This document shows positions 60,101 through 64,000 of a DNA stretch of 64,000 nucleotides, in pieces. Source of the DNA: Pleurostoma richardsiae (lineage: Eukaryota; Ascomycota; Sordariomycetes; Calosphaeriales; Pleurostomataceae); assembly GCA_030052745.1 (NCBI GenBank), contig JANBVO010000006.1:558001-622000 (forward strand), in the 5' to 3' direction. The notes beneath the pieces were generated by a model. That model was not told the origin of the DNA and searched no databases. It saw only the letters and a program-made list of their open reading frames with translations. The position numbers and the translations under genes are program-made. Numbering within the stretch: the stretch's first letter is position 1; each line of letters begins with the position of its first letter.

Positions 60101-61868
60101 CGTCGGATGTGCAGGAAGCTGAGCTGTAGTGACGCGACTGTCCTGCCTCAACTCCCGGGCTGGCAACCCTTGGCAGACGACGGCGTACCGGGGCGGCGGG
60201 AGCGCCAATGATCTGGGATCCGCGACGCCGTCCTCTAGGGACTGCGCCGGACGCGTCAGATCTGGTGCAAGTGCCGCCGCGGTCTCTGCCAAGGGACAGA
60301 AGGAGAGAGACAGGACGGGACCCGGTGATGTCACAGGGGGCGCCGTCGGCGTTTCTTGACTCTGCCTTCCCGGGTGTGCGTGCGCAAGATGCACGGGCTG
60401 AGGTGCTGTGCGCTTTAAGGTGATCTTCTCTAAGGAGCCGTTCGCCCTAGGGCCCGTGTCTGGACTCCACCGAGGACCCCTTTGATGCCCAACTCCCTCC
60501 AGCAGTGGCAGACCCAGCTCCGTTGTTGGATTGGAGATGGGGCCTCATCTTGGTCGAGGCTGGCCCGGTTTTTCCATTTGACCAAGTGCCTTGCGCCTCC
60601 TCTGGCGGTGCCTGAGACCAATTGTGGGGAAGGATTTTTTTATTTCATATTTTTTTTCTTGCGATTATTATTTTCCCTCTCACCTGGGAATGACACGGGA
60701 ACGACAACGCGACTCGCTGACAGGTGTGTACAATGCCTTCACGACTCAGGATGTACCTCCTACGAGCTGTCCCTCTTTTCGCGGTTTCTTTCGTCAAGTC
60801 TCTCGGGGGCCCTACTGCGTAGTGCTGACACCGGTGGCGCTCCGAGGTCTCCATAAGTGTGGAGAGAGAGGATGGGAAAACTGCGGTAATGCGGATCCGC
60901 TCTCCACGTGCGAGCCCGAGGGCGGGCTTCGGCATTGCCTCGTGACAGGAGCCCAGGAGTCCGGAGCGCCGGTGGCGGGAGAGGCGTCTTTGTCTGCCAC
61001 GGATGTCCTTCCGTGGCCTCGCTGTGGTCTGTCAGAGAAGACCGGTGACCACGACATGTGTGCCGTGGCTTTTTCTTGATGGCGAAGGGCACGCATGGCA
61101 TGGGAACAGTCCTCTGATACATGGCCTTGCGCTTCAGATGCCGATATGCTGCATATTTTTCTCGTGATGAAAAGAATGATATTCATCTCGTGATAGTTGA
61201 TCGTAACGCCACGTAGAGGGGCACTTTGGCTTGCATCGATGGATTGACGGGATACTCGGCTGCCACTTGAATTTAAGATAAAAGTACTACCCCATTCAAG
61301 AATGTAGGCGGGCAATATAGGACTGAGGGCCATATTCGATAATGTAGTTGAGATGCTATACTCGATCCTGGAACCACGCTTGTCGGTGCTCCCCAGACTG
61401 CCGCCTCTGTCGTCTCTTCGCATGGATATGGTGTCACCGTCCTGTCCTCTACAGCCAAGCAGCGTCCGCAGTTGGGATGGCGGACCTCTTCTTGAGTCTC
61501 TTCTGATGTGCTCCGCCCCTGGCTTCGGCATTATAGGAGCTGCAGATCGTTTATCTCCTCTTAGAGACTTGTCGAGATCCGGCAAGCATAGGCAGTTTCG
61601 AGCTTACCTTCCGTCAAGGGACAATCCTTTTGATTAGCGAAGGCTGCCTCGTCATCATCAGGAGGTCCGGTCAAGGTCAGCGGGTAGAAGGCTGATAGGT
61701 AGGGTATGCAGAAAGACAGGCAAATATCACTCAACCATCACGGCGGTTTCGAATATATGACTTTCCAACTCTCACACTATCATACCGATGTGCTAGTGTA
61801 TTTACTGCCATTTATTGAGTCTCTCTAGACCCTTGTGTCGTTCATGTGTAAGGGGAGCAACGAGCGGG
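57151..61868. other. Gene desert 3, second part
   Basis: GC-rich DNA without a recognised gene. A T-rich island lies at 60637-60676 (TTTTTTTATTTCATATTTTT). A 257-codon minus frame at 60812-61585 and a 185-codon plus frame at 59282-59839 lack domains and have atypical composition. Confidence 0.45.
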
Positions 61869-62482
61869 CTACTGCTCGACGATGCTCTTGAAATGAGCAG
61901 CAACGGTTCCGTTCCTCAAGTACCATACGGATTCATAACCGGGCCAGGCTACCGAGCCACGTCTACTTGTCGAGGCAAAGACGCTGGGAACTGTTGACTG
62001 AGATTGAAAGGGGAGCACTGACGGTAGAACTCACACCTGGGAGCATTTTGACGATGCGAGCTTATCATACAACTGAACAAACATCTCGTCTTTGACGTAG
62101 CTACAGATGTCAAAGCCGGGAATCAATTGAGAGTACGGCTGATCTAAATCAAGAAAGGGGACAGGATGGAGTCGGTAGAGATCCAAGCAAAATCTAAGGC
62201 AGGAGCAGGCACACAGCAAACTGGCAAACACATCATCATAACCAATCGGGAGAAGTCCTATTCTGCATTCTGACTGCGACCAGGGTCGTCTTTGATCTTG
62301 GTTCGGATAGTTGTTGTTCGTATTACCCGGTTGCGTCGAGGAGCCCAATGGGGAAGGCGGCTGGGATCGGATTCGTCGGATTCGGAGCCGCCTTCGACGA
62401 CAGCGCTCAGCCCTACGAATCTGGAGACTTGGATCCTATTGGCAGAAGCTTTGACAGAAAAGAAACACGATGTTGATCGCAT
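61869..62482 (-). CDS. Tentative three-exon gene, function unknown
   Basis: Proposed exons are 62482-62327, 62273-62035 and 61983-61869, with introns of 53 nt (GTAATA to TCGCAG) and 51 nt (GTGAGT to CCCAG), giving 169 residues. The frame is kept across both splices. The middle exon reads like a folded protein (IGYDDVFASLLCACSCLRFC, LYRLHPVPFLDLDQPYSQL, PGFDICSYVKDEMFVQLYDK), and the last exon continues with SVAWPGYESVWYLRNGTVAA before a stop. I recognise no family, and no signal peptide is evident. The model rests on intron sizes like those of neighbouring genes and on amino acid texture. It could be part of a larger or decayed gene. It is transcribed away from the RTA1 gene. Confidence 0.3.
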
Positions 62483-62682
62483 TAGAGCTCGGTATCTGGA
62501 GTAGGGGACATGGAGAAGCGCTGTCCTACGTTGAAACTGTCAGGCGTCTAGCTGGTATTCGCCTGCGTTGCAAGATACGGCCTCCGCCTCTCCATCCCCT
62601 TCTCCATCGACGACAGAGCTCGGACTGAATCCGAGAACTTGCAAAGTCGTCCGTGTTCGGGTATCATGGCTGTTGCCTCGAG

Positions 62683-62688
62683 TATATA
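62683..62688 (+). promoter_or_regulatory. TATA box of the RTA1 gene
   Basis: TATATA lies 105 bp upstream of the ATG at 62793, in the 310-bp gap shared with the tentative minus-strand gene. Confidence 0.4.
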
Positions 62689-62792
62689 GACGACGGCAGT
62701 CTTCCCTGATGGAGGACTATATCGACAGCAATAGCCATACTTGAACAGTCTCTCTCGCTTTCGATCTCAACCAACGGCATTTTGTGATCACG

Positions 62793-63907
62793 ATGGCGGA
62801 CGACGACGTCGTATGGTTGTACAAACCCTCCCTTGCACTCGCCATCGTGGGGACAGTCCTATACAGCATATCCTGGGTTTGGCTCTCCTACCTCACCATC
62901 TTCAAGTATCGAGCCTGGTTCTTCATCTGTGTCGTCGTGGGTGCTTTGATCGAGGTCGTAGGATACGCCATCAGGTGCTATTCCGTGCAGAACCAGACGC
63001 AAGTTGTCAGTTTGCTCCCACCATCCCCCCTGCATGTCTGTTATTCTCCACAACAATACTCCTCCGAGACTCCTTTGACTGGGACACAAGCATCACTGAG
63101 TCCACGGCCTAAATCTGCCCGGACCTAAAGCATGTGTTCGAAAGGAGCACCTCTAGGCTGACCATCACAAACAAACCCAGGGTCCCTTCGCCACAACCCT
63201 CTCCCTCATAGTCCTGGCGCCCCTCTTCGTCGCCGCCGGCAACTACCTCCTCATCGGCCGCCTGATCCGCGCCGTCCTGCCCCCCTCGCACCACACCGTC
63301 CTGCGCGTCCCCGCCCGGCTCCTGACCCGCCTCTTCGTGGCCTGCGACGTCGTCTCCTTCCTCGTGCAGTGCTCCGGCTCCGGCGTCGCCAGCTCCAGCA
63401 GCTGGTCCGGCTCGGCGGCCGACGCGGGCGTCGGGATCCTCATCGCGGGCCTGGTCATCCAGGTCGTCACCTTCTGCGCGTACGGCGTCATCCTGGCCAG
63501 GTTCCGCTCGCTGGTGGCGAGGCTGGCCGTGCCGGGGGCGCCGGAGGGGTGGAGGTGGGTGCTGAGGGCGGTGTACGTGTCCAGCGCGCTGATCTTGGTG
63601 AGTCCATCTCGTTTATCGGCGCTGCAGGAAGCGCTCCCCAGAAAAATGAGGTTGTTGACGTGTGGAAAATTAGCTGCGGTCGGTCTACCGCGTCGTCGAG
63701 TTCGCCGAGGGTGTTCACGGGTACGCGTTCACGCACGAGTGGATGTTCTGGGTGTTCGAGGCGCTACCTATGATCGTGGCCATCACTGTCTTCTGCATCT
63801 GGCATCCAGCGAAGTACCTTGGCAGGGACGGCCGAAGGCGCCATGTGGATGGACAGGAGCTGGAAGGAGGCGAGCAGTCCTCCTCTGATGCTTCCCGGTT
63901 CAAGTGA
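62793..63907 (+). CDS. RTA1-family seven-helix membrane protein
   Basis: Three exons, 62793-63005, 63181-63597 and 63674-63907 (introns 175 and 76 nt), giving 287 residues. A GTG at 62784 in frame is not the start; the ATG at 62793 is used. Hydrophobic segments fit seven membrane helices, with the first at about 10-32 and further ones in each exon. Family signatures are LIVLAPLFVAAGNYLLIGRL in helix 3, a V(A)CDVVSFLVQCSGSG-like turn, and LRSVYRVVEFAEG followed by HEWMFWVFEALPM near the C-terminus. Family knowledge: RTA1/RTM1/RSB1-like proteins are fungal-specific and linked to lipid or phytosphingosine export and resistance to toxic amphiphiles. The specific ligand is unknown. The first intron is longer than its neighbours and has an unusual GTCAGT donor; that junction is my least certain one. 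Confidence 0.88.
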
Positions 63908-64000
63908 GCTGTATCGGGACGACGGCGGGTGCGCCTACGATGAAAGCATAGAGCTGCTATACTCCGTTCCATTACCCCAAGACGAGATGGGAAGTTGGGA

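Noticed and set aside
60812-61585. 257-codon minus-strand frame
   Set aside because: It has no motif and a composition unlike the confirmed genes. Overlapping frames occur on the other strand.
1-64000. CRISPR arrays, rRNA operons, 5S or spliceosomal RNA genes, telomere repeats
   Set aside because: I looked for regular repeat-spacer spacing and for hallmark sequences by eye and saw none.

Overview
The window reads as nuclear DNA of a filamentous ascomycete (Pezizomycotina, probably Sordariomycetes). This rests on short GT-AG introns (51 to 175 nt), recognisable fungal proteins (vigilin/Scp160, Sft1, Ysc84/Lsb3, an AreA GATA-like domain protein, RTA1) and CT-rich leaders. I cannot place it at order level from the sequence alone. 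The exon models below are my own splices; each was checked for frame continuity and family motifs.

Layout. 1-3283: leader region with a weak, decayed coding-like stretch and an AT-rich patch, but no intact gene I recognise. 3284-22302: gene-dense block. In order it holds scp160 (+), a cytochrome P450 (+), a small AT-hook protein (+), msrB (-), an ArfGAP (+), the SNARE sft1 (-), ysc84 (+) and a 631-residue protein of unknown function (+). 22303-27679: gene desert. 27680-29800: a single-exon RWD/CHY zinc-finger protein. 29801-52161: a 22-kb desert that stays GC-rich and carries scattered AT-rich islands. 52162-53979: an AreA GATA-like (DUF1752-type) regulator. 53980-61868: a third desert. 61869-63907: a tentative three-exon minus-strand gene, then a complete RTA1-family membrane protein.

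How the genes relate. The core block is mostly housekeeping. Three neighbours (ArfGAP, sft1, ysc84) act in Golgi/endosome traffic and actin-linked endocytosis. msrB and the ArfGAP diverge from a 602-bp promoter region carrying four CCAAT boxes. The P450 stands alone, with no synthase or transporter next to it, so I see no biosynthetic cluster.

The part I cannot explain is the desert. Unlike the AT-rich, RIP-degraded transposon deserts common in these fungi, most of it is GC-rich and holds no recognisable transposon protein. It is punctuated by 40-100 bp A/T-rich islands, several of which share the core TTTATT(C/G)AAT or the related TTGAATTTA. Two distant islands also share a 12-mer. I report these as the strongest lead; their function is unknown.
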